From: Haemaphysalis longicornis
Lineage: Eukaryota; Arthropoda; Arachnida; Ixodida; Ixodidae
Direction: 5' to 3'
Assembly (NCBI GenBank): GCA_013339765.2
Contig: CM023449.1
Span: forward strand, 108,850,417-108,914,416
DNA length: 64,000 bases
Part shown: piece after piece, positions 1 to 12,244 of the stretch
Layout of the letters: every line of letters starts with the position of its first letter
Position numbering within the stretch: the stretch's first letter is position 1
The notes under the pieces: generated by a model
What the model saw: only the letters and a program-made list of their open reading frames with translations
Told to the model about the DNA's origin: nothing
Database searches by the model: none
Position numbers and translations under genes: made by a program

Positions 1-3000
1 AAACAATAACGATGATATGCGAAGGAACATCACGCAGCTCAAGTAAAATACGATTCCGTGGCCGGAATGAAACCTAGGTGCATCGCGCTATGATACTGGC
101 GTCTATGTGATTGCGCTATTCCGATCCGTTCGAGCAGTTCCGGGTTTGTTTTTGCCTCATTGCATGGAAGAAAGCTACGTGTTTTACCACCTTTCTCTGA
201 AGAAAGGGGATTTTATGTTTGTTTAAGATTAGAGAACTTTCCGACGGAAATAACTGCCATTTATCTTCTCCCCTGTCTGCAGAAACAAGGAATAGCTATT
301 TGTAAATAGTAGGAATGCAGTTTCGATGCTTTTCCTTTATTGGCGTTGTGTTCTATCAACATTTAACTTCGCAACGTATCTAGCGAGGGTGTTTCTAGTA
401 TGGCTGTATTACTACATACCTCGGGAAAATCATGCTAGCGCCAGCTCCCCATAGAAGCACAACAATAGGTTGATGGCCGCCGCCTTCTCTACGGTGGATC
501 GGAATGCGGCTTCGACGAATGCATTCATTTTTATGTCTGGCACCCACATGTGTGTTTCTTTTATTGTGTTTCATACCATGCACTACTCATAAAATAATAA
601 AATGACCGTGACGTTACTTCAGTCATCCGGACTATCTTCGCGAACACTCGCGTTGCCTCGCATGCGACTTTACGTTCGGCTGTGTTGTAGGTCCGGCAGC
701 ATTCCGTGCTTCAGCAGGCCCTGAATCACACCATGTGTACTGTAGCTGATCAGAACTGGGGTAATCAAGACGAGAAGCAAAGGCTGGTTGATTACGGGTG
801 TAAAAGAGGCGATCCGCGGTTCTTTTAGAGAACCGGATCTGCAGTATTCCGCTCTGTGGAACACTAATAAATGCTCCCAGCTTTTTATAGGACCGCACAT
901 CGGCTCTGGGGGTCACCACAAGAAAAGCCACAGCTTCTGTCTGATGCCTGCGGAGAAAACATCAAACGTGTTTAGGGATGGCTTTGAGCTTTGTAAAACT
1001 AAAGAAATGATGTATGCGTGCCCAAGTGGAACACGATTAGTACATCGCCCCTTTTTATGATAGAAAAATATCAGAGAAAAGTGTTTTCAGAACTTTTCAA
1101 ACTTTATAAAGTTATTTTATGGTAATATATCTTTACGGCTCTTGAAAAGGTTTTCAGTAACATAGGCATATCCAAGGTATAGCCTGTACGGTTCAGCCAA
1201 AAGCATCCAAAGCAGTTGCACACCGAAATTGAAGAATGAGCGTGATGAGCGTGAGGGCTAGACCCTGGGGGCTTCAGATCCTAAAATCTAATACGCACGC
1301 ATAGGATTGTACTGTAGAGGAAAACTATGCTCACATTGCCACAATTCATGCTTAATTTTACCACATGATAGACCTCAATGTGCTTGAATTCGCTTATGTA
1401 GACAAGTAGAGCGAGATGTTAGCATAAAATCACTCAATTAACGTACCATAAATGTGTTTGTTTGGAGAAATTTTTGGGTGCACAGAAATATTGGCCGAAA
1501 TGCCGAGTTTGAAACCATTGAAACGATTGAAACCGTTTACCTGTTTTGTACTAAACGATGCCTAATAATGAAATGAAATCATACCGCAAAATACGAAATG
1601 AAAGGCAAACGTTAAATTCTTTCATGTTTTACTACAGATACCTGATCTTCACAAATATAAGACTACAAAGCACCGGTAATACATTTGTTGCGTACTGCTT
1701 TACACTGCAGACTATGTGGGGGAATGGAAGCCGCTCAACGTTTGCATTCTGCGTGAAACGCCACGTGCCCCTTACTACTTCTAAGATGGGAAATTCCTTC
1801 ACAGATAGAGTTGAATCCCAGCACGAGAACCAGCGCTGCGACAGGGGTTAGGGACAGGTGAAAAATAAAAAAAAATCATTGCCCATGGTTTTATAGGGCC
1901 TATTTTTGTTCTTGTATTCAAATCCTTCGAAACTCGGACACAAGAAAAAAATTTCATTCCGACATAATAATCTTGACATCGGGGTGGGACTTCTTCTAGT
2001 GGAACTCCAACCTTGCACAAGCGTTAGAAAAACTTGTGGTTTTTATTGCAGAATGATTCGGGGGCACAACGCTTAGGGCGATAACTTTAGACAAACATTC
2101 AAAACTCAAAGATGCCTCCTGCACGCGCATCCAAATTTGGTTACGTCAAACACAGCATCTATTTTTTTTGTTCAGGTGCCCAGCTATGCCTATTTTCAGT
2201 CCGAGTTTTCCGTACTGAAAATGTTTTCCTTAGTCAGAAGCAAACGTAGTAAATGTGACACGTGCCAAACTGTGTATCCCATCTTTTCTGAGTCGCTTTT
2301 GTGCGCCCTCAAAATGTCTTCTTTAGTGTACGAAGACTACTGTACGCAACATTTCGAACTACCTATAGTTAGGCTGGTACTATGCCCGGTTTACAGCAGA
2401 CTGGCGTCTTGAAATGACGTGTCAAAGCTCCTTGAGCTGGCTCTAAACATCAATTCAAACCGCCGGCAATATTTTCATTTTCGCTTTGCACTATCTCTCT
2501 GTGTCAGAGTACATTGTGTTGTTTATCAGGCAATCTGATTTTTCTATTTGGCCATACGCGTAGCTTCGAGAGGCACCATTTTCTCTATTTGATTCTGGAT
2601 GTTTATATTGAACACAAACGGGTGCAAATATTCTTAAGGAGAGAACTGGTTTATTTATTTTCTGCGGTTGCACTTCGTGCTTATCAACCTTATTGCTCCT
2701 TCGCCTGCGTTTTCTTTTGTGGGTGCAACTAACGCCCCCAGAACTGTTGAAAAAGCTTTCTGAACGTTGCCCGTGTGTAAATCTAATTCCATCTCACACC
2801 GCGCTGTCTATGCTACAAAAGTAATATTGCACTCTTAATACTCTTACAATGCTATAAACCGCTTCAAAGGACAAAATAAGATTTAAATGCTTGCAGAAAT
2901 TTGTTGTAGCTCTGGCATTACGCCTTTTAGCTCTTAAAAAATTAGCTCCAATGCACGGTGTGAATGTGGTTAGAAAGCAAAGCTGTAAATGACATTCACA

Positions 3001-3981
3001 ACAACTGCCCATGCGGCTTCACTTGAATGCACACATGTGGCTTGTATGAATGCACACACGTGGCTCTACAAGGAGTGAAGCCAGAGATTCTGCAATCCGC
3101 TACCTGGGATTTGCAGGGCGGCGTCCCGAACGCAGCGGCGTCGGCCACGGCCGGGCTAGAGCGGCGGACGCCGCCGGTGTATCCCGGCCATGCCTCGGAG
3201 GAAAGAAAACGGAGAGGAGAGTCTATCAAAGGGTGAGACAGCGGACCCTAGCCATCCTGATGGGCTAGCTCGTGGCTACCCACTGCGCGACACAAGCGCA
3301 GGCACCGATACAATTTGGCATTGGAGCGTAGTGATTCGCATTTATACCGATTTATACTAGTTTGTTTAGTAAGTTTGAGACTTGCAAGAAAGCTGAGGGA
3401 GCGCTTTACAATCGCTATTTATCACGGCCAGTTGCCTGCTTTCGCCTTTTGTAATACCTCTTAAACCCAACCAAATTGTTGTTTCCGCAATTGAGAAAAC
3501 AGTCCCATTTTTGGAAAGCATTGCGCAAAATGTAGCGTTTGTCTAGCGGCCAGATGTCTGTATGTGGTTTCTACATTTTGTTTTCCCGCCCAGGAATCCA
3601 ATCGTTAACGTATCTATGCCGTACGATCACTTATTTCCGTCGGGTCCGGGTTACCGAGGATATGCTCACAAACAAGTTAATCAAGTCGTGCGAAGGAAAC
3701 GCGCAATAGCCTGGAAGCAGGCTTGCAAGGCCTGCTTCCGTCTATTGGCCTGCAAAAACCTTAGCTAGAGCAGACGACAAAGCCATCGCGCCGCGGCACC
3801 CGCCGGTGTCAGCAGGCACCTTCACGCCGGGAACGCTGGGTAATAGCGCCCTATCGCCTCGAAGGCTACACTGTGCTCCGAGAGTGTCAACCACCCCCAC
3901 CCTCCCCAGCCGCGTTGGACTTTCTTGTCGCGCACGCGACGAAAGAACGGTTGGCTAGTTGAGGTAGAAAGCTTTGCTTGG
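1..3981. other. Unrecognised AT-rich sequence, no supported gene
   Basis: No open frame here exceeds about 100 codons on either strand and none resembles a family I know. A GC-rich patch at about 3117-3175 contains a short inverted repeat (GGCGGCGTCC against GGACGCCGCC), which could be a decayed promoter, CpG patch or repeat end. I see no RNA gene or clear transposon terminus. Confidence 0.5.
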
Positions 3982-4053
3982 AAGTTTGGAAGTTGATAAC
4001 TTTTCACAATAAAGGGCGCCCTTCATTGTGAAACGTTATCAACTTCCAAACTT
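3982..4053. repeat. Near-perfect 72-bp palindrome
   Basis: The 36-37 base left arm from 3982 is matched by the reverse complement of the right arm ending at 4053. I count two mismatched positions across the 37 compared. The centre is GGGCGCCC with no loop. Homology stops abruptly outside the arms. It could be a foldback/MITE remnant or a hairpin-forming site. No flanking target duplication is obvious. Confidence 0.85.
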
Positions 4054-4429
4054 TGACGAACGGGAGTTTTATTCCAGAGGGCAAACATGGGGCTGTCCAT
4101 TTCCCTCCCGTAAAAGTTTATTTATTAACAGCAGGCGAGAATTCCACAATAGTTACAACTTCACTGTGAACTGTGTAATTCTGAAAAGTAAATAAAACTC
4201 GGCGTAATAGCTGAGTCCTCTTAGCGGCTATTTCTCACATGATTTGTTTCGGGATAGTTTTAATATAACAAAAGTGACAGCCACATTCTGTATTGATACT
4301 CCGTCCAATGGTGGACGTGCTTCCCCGTGCAACCATCAATGTGGGAAAGCCACCTTGGCAACCAATCATCTTTCCCGGCCGCACCTCAGTAGAAACTATT
4401 ATTTGGCTCTTCTCAAACGACCCCGAAGT
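4054..4429. other. Unassigned spacer before RTE fragment
   Basis: No recognisable coding or RNA feature. The interval may contain further, more decayed sequence of the RTE-like element that follows, because an open minus-strand reading continues to about 4235, but I could not match it to a domain. Confidence 0.4.
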
Positions 4430-4665
4430 ACGCCAGAACTGAGTTGGGGTAGTGCCCCTCCCATTAACCTCCAATTATCCCGGTCCTGTGCTAACTACGA
4501 CCAGTTTATCCCCGCAAACGGCTTAATCTCATCTGCCCCTCTAACTTTCTGCGGCCCCCTGCAGCGCTTGCCTTCTCTATGGATCCACTCTTTACCCTTA
4601 ACGACCACAGGTTATCTTGCCTTTAGATTACATGCCCTGCCCACGTCCATTTCTTCCTAATTTCT
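4430..4665 (-). mobile_element. RTE-like non-LTR retrotransposon, C-terminal fragment
   Basis: Read on the minus strand, this gives the C-terminal tail typical of RTE-type reverse transcriptases annotated in arthropods: a W-I-x-R-E-G-K-R motif at about 4591-4565, then a Q-K-V-R-type stretch, and an A-Q-D-R-D-N-W motif at about 4491-4471. Stops and frame slips interrupt the reading, so it is a dead fragment. The plus strand is open for 138 codons at 4244-4660, but that frame is the mirror of this fragment and should not be treated as a gene. Family recognition is from motif memory, not a search. Confidence 0.7.
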
Positions 4666-4689
4666 ACCAATATTATCACGAAGGCAAAG

Positions 4690-5214
4690 ACGGCGCAGTA
4701 GTCTCCAAGGAAAACAAGTTGTTTGGAGCGAACTTGTGCTTCCCTAACAACTCAAAGAATACACTGGCGGCGAAGCAGCAGTCATCAAAGTGACATGCGA
4801 AGGCGACCGACGGCAGTCGAATGCCGCGGCATCTGCTTGGCGGGCATGTATCTTTTGGTGCGAGTGTTTCTCGAACCATCGAATTACATCCAGAAACAGT
4901 GTAGATCAAGAAGAATATTCCAGGCCATTGACGTTAGTTCACAACGCTCTCCATCTCAAAAGAGTTAACCACGATCGGCCTAAAAATAAAGAATGAAACA
5001 CTCGCTTCACTTGCCACACAGATAACACCGACTGGGGCAACTAGTCGGTGAAAACAAAACATAAATAAAACAAACGCAATCTACGGTTCGCGATATAACC
5101 CTCCTCTAACAGTGCATGCACCCGATGCTAAAATGAAACGACAGTCTGACCACAATACGAACAAACAAAAATCAGTCATCTTGTGTAGTAAGATTTTAAG
5201 CGAACCACGTGGCT
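4690..5214. other. No feature seen
   Basis: This interval holds only short frames of up to about 80 codons on both strands with no recognisable motif. It borders the decayed gypsy copy to the right, whose 3' part and LTR were not identified here. Confidence 0.4.
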
Positions 5215-6480
5215 GACTTCGGCTGCGTGCGTCGTCGTGATGTTCCGGAATCACCATCGGGGATCACTTCGTAGTTAAGTTGGCCAACACTTTTGTAGAA
5301 TCCGGTAGGGTCCAAAATACAGTCACAGAAGCATCTCCCTGAGTACACCTAGTCGGATGGGAGTCAAAATCCACACACGATCCCCGGCCGGCCATCCGCC
5401 AGCTGCTGCACTGTAGTGAAAATTCGATCGAGCTGTCGGGCATCCTCTGCACGCTGAAGGTATTCTTTGACATCGCCATTAAGGTTGGCCATCTCCTACG
5501 TGCGGAAGAATGGCGCCAAGCATCGTAGTCGGTCGTCGTCCGTAGACAAGCTGGAACGGTGTGATATCCGTAGTTTCTTGTATAGCCATGTTGCACGGCA
5601 AACGTGACATACGGAAGGATTTCGTCCCAAGTCTTATTTTCAACGTCGACATGCATATACAGCATATCCGCGATCGTCTTGTTAAGACGTTCCGTTAGTC
5701 CGTTCGTTTTGTGGGTGTTACACGCCGTCGTTCTTGCGGTGATCCGTGTTGGCTGTAGTGTAAAGATTCCTTGCATAAGCTCCGCTGTGAAGGATGTTCC
5801 GCGGTCCGTGATTAGGACTTCAGGGGCTCCATGTCGCAGCACAACCTGGTTTATGAAGAACTTCGCGACTTCTTGTGGAGTCCCCCTCGGAAGAGCGGCC
5901 GTCTCGGCGTTTCGCGTCATGCAGTCAGTCGCTACGGACAATCCACTTGTTCTGTGATCGTGACGTAGGAAAACGGGCCCAGAAGGTCCCATTCCAATCT
6001 TTTGTAAGGGCCTGGATGGGACGGCGATTAGCTGAAGAGTCCGGCGGGTCTCTTCGGTGGGCGTTTTCGTTGCTGGCAGTCACGGCACCACCGGACGTAG
6101 CGGGTGACGTCGGATGTGAGTCGGGGCCAGTAGTACTTCGCCTTGATTTTTGCAAATAGTGCGAGCTGTTCCGAGATCTCCGGAAGACGGGGTCGTCGTG
6201 GCACGCTTCCAAAATTAATTCCCGAAGGTCTGCGGGGATGGCAGAAGATAATGGGTTCTCGTTCCGGGGCTGAAATTCTTCTTTACGATGACAAGAGTTG
6301 TTAAGGCTGAATGCTGGTAAGTTGCGTTTGAAGGCCCAAGGCACGGCTACGGTTGCGTCCTTCGAGGTAGGCGATCATTACGCATAGGTCGGGGTCGGCA
6401 CGCTGCTGGGCGGGTAGGTCGCTCTGCCTCACGGCGTTGTGCAGGATGTGGAAGTGCTACGAAGAGTGACCACCGTATGG
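5215..6480 (-). mobile_element. Ty3/gypsy pol remnant (integrase region)
   Basis: The minus strand reads, from high to low coordinate: the spacer before integrase (about 6440-6320), the H2C2 zinc-binding region (about 6230-6020, broken by frame changes), the catalytic core (5992-5500) and a GPY/F-like C-terminal tail ending near 5215. No LTR, protease or reverse transcriptase was found next to it, so this is an isolated internal piece. Several frame shifts and stops show it is inactive. Confidence 0.8.
5264..5992 (-). pseudogene. Gypsy integrase core, degenerate
   Basis: This 242-codon open piece carries the DDE integrase core that joins retroelement cDNA to the host chromosome. The first aspartate is at residue 23 (V-A-T-D), the second at residue 63 (I-T-D-R-G) and the glutamate at residue 101 (N-G-L-T-E-R). 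The D-to-E spacing is 37 residues rather than the usual 35, and the loop before the glutamate is garbled, so catalysis is doubtful. After about residue 150 the reading slips out of the family consensus. The initiating Met is arbitrary: integrase is normally cleaved from a polyprotein, and the zinc-finger part lies upstream in another frame (5925-6344). Confidence 0.8.
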
Positions 6481-9178
6481 TAAGATCTCGAATTAGGCTA
6501 GATTTGAGGAGGAACCACAACAAGCTAGTACGAAAGAAGCCGAATAATGAGCTAATAGGAAGAAGGTAAGTAGACGAATTCAGGAACGTGCTGCAGAACT
6601 GATATTCAGCACCTCTTACTATAGCATTTTGAAGCTGATGGTCTTTTTGGGCTACTAAAGCACACGAAATTCGCGCATCATGCCCCAGTGTGGCAAGGCT
6701 GACGAAACAGTGAAGCTGAGGTTGATCTGGCTGGTTTTCCCCTTGGATCTGCTGCCAGTAAGGGAGCACACTGGAACAGCCTGGTAGAATTGGGCTAAAC
6801 ATTGCCTTACCCCTCACACTTGGCATAGCCTAGTACGACCATCGCAAAACCTAGCAAAAATTTGCAACTGAACGCCCATTTAACACTATTTCATGGCCTA
6901 CATAAACCGAGGGTGTTGCAGTCGGTCAACCGCTGTTTTTTTACACGCAAAGGAGGGTAAACCTAGAACTTAGCGTTACAAAGGGCACAAAGCGGGCACT
7001 TTGGTGCGGTACATAACATTAGAGACAACGTGTTGATATGCTGCTCCCGGCCTCCAATCTTATCTAAGAGATAACATACCGCTTTTGTTTACAAAAGAAT
7101 GGGCAGAAATGACGCGAACATTTTACACAAACAAAGAAATCACGAGTTCTGGCAAAAACCAGAAGAAAGTGAAAGATTTGCCTACTAATGCATATCATTG
7201 TTATTGCGCTGTCTACATAACGTAGGTGCTGCAGTCAGATTTGGCTATTAGTACAAAGAGATCTTAGCTTAGATGTTTTACCGCTCTGAGGTTTTTTGAT
7301 TTCCTGTGTCCGAAGATGTAACTTTAATCATTATAGCGATTAGAGGGACATTTAAGTCATTAGTAGAAATTATGGGATCACCTTGCGAAATTTTAGTGCG
7401 GAGTTCTTAGGTCATATTTCATCCTCTCTAGGCGCGAGTACGTGACTTTATTTGGTAGACAAATTGATTCCACAGTGGCTGTCCTTCTCTCTGCATCCTC
7501 TTTGGCCGGTTTACAATGAGGTTTTGTATGACGCTTACTCGGGGCAGTCTTGGGCGGACTGCGCTACTGCGCGCCTCGTCGGCGCCGCGACAGAGTCAGT
7601 TGGGCGGCCGCAGTCGGGTCATTGCAATTCGTTCGCTAAATCAAAAAAAGCTACAGCACGATTGTTGCCTGAAAGAATTTGGCATTAGTTTGTTAGTTTG
7701 AAAACGGTATCAATCGTAGTAAAGTCTATTCGCACGGGGGGAACCAGTCAGTTCACCTTTTGCTGCCTGCCTCTCAGCTTTTTTACTTTCCCATCTTCTA
7801 CGCTACCACGGTCTTGTTATATTTTTACTCATTTCCGCGCATTTTTCAGGTGGCGAGGGCGAGCCCTGGGTGAGGACTCAATCTTGAGTACTTAGACGGG
7901 TCCGTTTTTAAACCTTGTAGGGCTAATGTGCATATAGTGCGTTCCCAGTTTGTGCCCGGTGTTGGGTGACCAGCAACACCTGCTGAACTGATTTCACTTG
8001 TTAAGGGCAGCAACACCTTCCCTATACCATGGTCGCCCTCCAACACGGGAGCGCAACGAAGCAGTCCAGCAGTTTCGCGAACCAATAAGGCCTGAAAATT
8101 TTCTGACGTTCTACGTCCCTGCATTGTGAAAAAAGGAGGCACTTCAATGACACGTCTGTCACCATTTTGGTATCCAAAGCTCTTACAAATGAGATAGGAA
8201 GTGGCTATGAAGTAAGCAAAATGGGAAGCAAGTGACCTTCTCTTGGGAGTCAAAGACGCTGGTCAGTGTGGCAAATGGACCAAAAATAACTAATGTTAGT
8301 GACAACCCTGTGAGAAAGCTCCTCACCGATCTATCAACCCCATCAGAGCTGCAATTTCTGACAAAAGCCGTGGTCAGCTCGTCTGAGCAAGAGCATCTTG
8401 AAGGTTTCGATGCACAGAATGTTTGTGAACGTTGAACGAATCAAAATATGTATAGATGGGAAGAAAACTGCGACCAAGCATTTATTCCGCACATTTTCGA
8501 CCAGCGTATTAGGATCCCTGTACGTTTGTAATTCTAAACCCCGCCGGTACTATAACTGCCCAAAAATTTGGCCATGGTTTCTCGAGCTGGCCGCGGCAAG
8601 GCAGCATGCGCGAAGTGTAGACTTCCCCGACCAAACATCCGATACCTGGGAAGTTCCACTTAACTCTGTAAACTGCAAAGGAAAGATGGCCACAAACTCT
8701 ATCTCACATAGAGCCTGGAATAGGGTTTTAAATACCTGATTTATTCTAACGTACAGCTAATGATTTGCTGCCGCACACCGCACTGTTTATGGTTGCCAAC
8801 ATGTAGGATTGTCCAACCTGGTACAATTAAAAACTCCGATTATAAATGTTCTGCGGCGCAATCAGCATAAACCGCTTCGGTTTAGAGTGTTTTAAGGTGA
8901 TACCCTTTCATTTGGAAGATAAAAGTATACTCGACAAAAATTGGTTGTCTGTCCCTTCATTCCTTTTGTTGAGCGAACTTACACGTTGTTATGCTTCTAT
9001 GACCCCGCTGGCGTAGTGCGTACGTTTCCATCTATTAAGAAAAAAAGCCTGTACGAAAGCACTCAGATCACGCAGAATCGTGCACACAGGCATTGATAAT
9101 GTAACGTATTTATATACAGGAACAAAAAAACTACGGCGGAATATTTGAAGCAAAGATTCACGAAGAAGTGACAACACT
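6481..9178. other. Unrecognised intergenic sequence
   Basis: Frames of at most 159 codons occur (minus 6347-6826 overlaps the gypsy edge; minus 7846-8253, 135 codons; plus 8398-8739, 113 codons). None has a recognisable domain, a convincing translation start or consistent codon use, and I do not call them genes. No transposon ends or RNA genes were identified. Confidence 0.4.
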
Positions 9179-9929
9179 TCATTGTTGTCGCAACTCGAGG
9201 GTTGCGAGGCGGGGCGGCGAGCTGTAACCAGCCGAGGCGACAAGCTCCTCCAAGTCTTGCATGCGCTCTCGGAGAGCGGCGAGGTCGTCGGATAGCGGTG
9301 AGGGCAAAGGAGTAGCAGGCGCCGCCACGGTGGTATGGTCGGAAGATTGAGCGGATGCCACCGTGGACAAAGGCGGATGCAACGTGGCGACTTCCATTAT
9401 CTTGTCAGCATGCGCGGCCAACGCGGATAAGGGAAGGTCAGAAGCAGTCGCGAGGATCATCTGCACGGAAGAGGGGAGCCGTCGCAGGAAAAGTTCCTTC
9501 AACAAACGGGAGTCCGTGGCAGAAGGTGCGTCGCCGAGCAGGGTTTGCAGTTCGTGAAGGAGCTGCGAAGGTCGACGGTCACCCAACTCCTCTGCAGGAA
9601 GCAGCCCCTGGAAACGCTGCCGTTCCGAAGGGCTCGTGCGGCTCAAGATGGCAGCCTTCAACGTGTCGTAAGGGTTCTTGGTAGGCGGGTTGGCAAGGAT
9701 GTCACGAACCTCAACCGCGATCTTCAATAGGCAGTGACTGTTGTAGATGGTTGAAGCGGGTCTCTTGCGACGTGATGTGACTCACTCGGAAGCTTGCCTC
9801 GGCTTGAAGGAACCACACGTCGGGGTGCTTAGCGCTGAAGGGGGGCAAACGGCAAGCGACGGCGGAGATGCCAGGTGAAGAGGCAGCGGAAAACACAGAA
9901 GGACCGCTGGCGTCGCGGGGAGGGTCCAT
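9179..9929 (-). pseudogene. LTR retrotransposon Gag (DUF7041-like), frameshifted
   Basis: The reading starts at an ATG at 9929, just inside a primer-binding site. The first part contains a P-D-V-W-F-L-Q-A-E type motif followed by a T-R-F-N-H-L motif. It then shifts frame near 9730 into a 182-codon open stretch with the hallmarks of the DUF7041 Gag family common in chelicerate and cnidarian LTR elements: a D-R-R-P-S-Q-L-L motif, an L-F-L-R-R-L-P motif and an A-D-K-I-M-E-V motif. The tail is an acidic, alanine-rich linker. It stops at about 9179, where a protease/pol extension would begin, so pol is absent. The frameshift makes the copy inactive. Confidence 0.8.
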
Positions 9930-9950
9930 TCTGAGTACGTGGCTCCGCTG

Positions 9951-9968
9951 CAACGTTCGGGTCACCAA
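9951..9968 (-). other. Primer-binding site of LTR element
   Basis: On the minus strand the bases directly after the LTR read TTGGTGACCCGAACGTTG. TGG at the start matches the complement of a tRNA CCA end, and TTGGTGACCC is the form I associate with this Gag lineage. The primer tRNA was not identified. Confidence 0.65.
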
Positions 9969-10189
9969 TGTCGCGACGGCGACAGAGAGATGAGAAGACA
10001 CACGTCTGCACGCTACAGCGCCGTGGGGCCCAAACTGGAGGCCCCGCTTTAATTCCACGCTCGTGCCCAGCGCGCACCGCAAGCGCGTGGTCAGCACTCG
10101 CCACTCGTGGCTCAGCCCCAGCGTCATCGTTCCTGGAGCGTGCCCGTTTGCGGCAGCAGACGACGCAAGCTGCTGGGGGCGCCGCCACA
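9969..10189 (-). mobile_element. 5' LTR (221 bp) of the 9.2-10.2 kb element
   Basis: On the minus strand this begins TGTGGCGGCG and ends GTCGCGACA, with TG...CA termini. It is immediately followed by the primer-binding site and then the Gag start, which fixes its end. No second LTR copy was seen in the window. The element is truncated at its 3' side near 9179. Confidence 0.65.
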
Positions 10190-12244
10190 GAGTAATTCTG
10201 TAACGCTAACACAACCTTCTCGTTTCTTAATTTTTTCTCGTGTCAAAAATCGCCCGCGGTAGATTCAAGTGCAGAAGTTGCCTATCTAGTTTAGGCCCAC
10301 GATCCATCTGCTAAAATTGAAGCTCAGTACTCATAATAATTAACTACGACCCACAGTTTTATGAAGCTTCTTCCGTATAGAAACAGGCTGTCGTTTCTAT
10401 CGCCCGGTACTCAAAAAAATTGCTACAAAACAAACGTGAAATGAAAAGAGGAAGGCAGGAGCACCTAAATCCAAGTTTTTTCGGCTTTTTTTTTTTCACC
10501 ATTTAGAACTTCTGTACTTGTTTTTTTAGCAAAATTGTAACCTGCGGGTGAAGAGGGCTCCACGGGCATTAGCCCAGAAACGAAAAAACGTTATTAAGCT
10601 GGTCTAAGCAAATGTGCCTTTATTCCAGCGTTTTTGCTGCTTTTCCGAGCAGCCTGTGCGGTCGAGATAAGAGTGCGACGTAAAGGCCTGAAAATTAGCG
10701 CTTTTGAGATTTCCAGATAAGGGCGGTACGGCCGAATAAAAGAAAGTGTAATTTCGCGCGTAAACGGCCGCAAGCGAATCTTGAACATGGGAGCCACCCT
10801 AAATAATTGGGATGGAATAACAGGGTGAGAAAGGACAACGTAAGGCAGAATTGAAGAGGAATGACAAAACACTGGCTGTGATTGGACCGATCGAGCAAGG
10901 ATAGCGAGTGAGTGTTTAAACGGAGCCGAAACAACCGGAGGCACATAGGGCACACAAATGACCGGCTGAGAGATTAAGTATTTTAGTTGGGGGCAAACAC
11001 ATTTCTGTGTTGTTATTTTAAGAAAAAGAAATACTGTCATCTGTAATAATGTGTTTGGAAGCATGAAAATACCATTACCTTTTAATCCCGTATCGGGCCG
11101 GTATAATAACAGGGCGCTGGTCCCTGTTTTGTTAAGCCTCTTTGTTTTGGTCCCCGTTGTTAGCCAGAGCTTGTCTGACAGGCAAGAGATGCAACTGATA
11201 ATTTATGCGCAGTATAAAAAATTTGAAAACATTACATGTGGTTCGCGTACGCACTACGGGCGATTCTCACCCCCTCCCAACTTTCTCTCCGAGTATGTGT
11301 TGTCTATGCGCGTGTGCATTGCACTTTGAATCGGTGAGCAGCCCTATATGGGCTCGCAGTGGGTGTTTGGGTATTGCTGGCAAAATACGCATGACGGGAT
11401 TCCGGAGATTTTGAGGAAGGTTGGGAAGTGCGACGGGGAACGGTTTGAGGAACGGTTTGTGAAGTGCTTGTCCTCGTCTTAATACTCTTTCACTCGGAGA
11501 TATAAGCTTGCTTGTGTACAACACTATTTTTCCACCTACAGGTTTCAGAAAGTTGTCTTCTATAAATTATATTGGTGAGCTGACCGACGAAATACGCGCA
11601 CACTTAATCACGCCGAACTTTCTTTAGCGGCACCGCCATCCAAATTTTCCAGTAAACCTTATTTATAACACGCCCGAAAACGAATAACCCGAAATAATGA
11701 ATATGATTACAATTTGCACAAGTTTGCGCACACGACAACAGAAAATTATCATTGAAGACTAATACATTCGCAGTACCAGCCATCTGGAAAGCCTCCAAGA
11801 GGTACGCGATGAGCTTGACGCTTGTTTCTTGAAAGATCTGGAAGGAAGAGTCGAGCGACAAGTAGTCGAGATTATAGCTGACAAACTCTAACAAGCTCAC
11901 AGCTCAAAACAATACGGAATCCCTCTAGGGAGCTAGTCATCGTTGAGGTTGAGGTAAAGAGAATGAAATAATGGCGAGCCATAAAAAGACACAGGGTGAA
12001 TATAGGCCAGCAACGATCATTGCAAAGTGCTAATCAGGTTACATAAACACCAGTTTAAAATGTATAGAAAGTTGAACACCATGATCGCAGATGAATTTTA
12101 GTATGTAGCATTGTTTGTGGAGTACTCCGACAGCCGGGACCATGTACGCCAGTAAACTTGAAGGTGAATATTTTGACAGACTTCTGTCTGGTTGGGAAGT
12201 TACTGAACTGAGATTTAATCATGCTCCAACCAATACATAGATAA
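10190..12244. other. Unrecognised sequence
   Basis: A 156-codon open frame lies on the minus strand at 10594-11064. It is rich in hydrophobic and basic residues, has no domain I recognise, and its start is not supported. A 92-codon plus frame at 11051-11329 has a hydrophobic stretch near residues 20-40 that resembles a signal segment, but nothing else supports a gene. Poly-T and poly-A runs (for example about 10488) are frequent. Confidence 0.35.

Noticed and set aside
4244..4660. 138-codon plus-strand open frame
   Set aside because: It is the complement of an RTE C-terminal fragment; the coding signal is on the minus strand.
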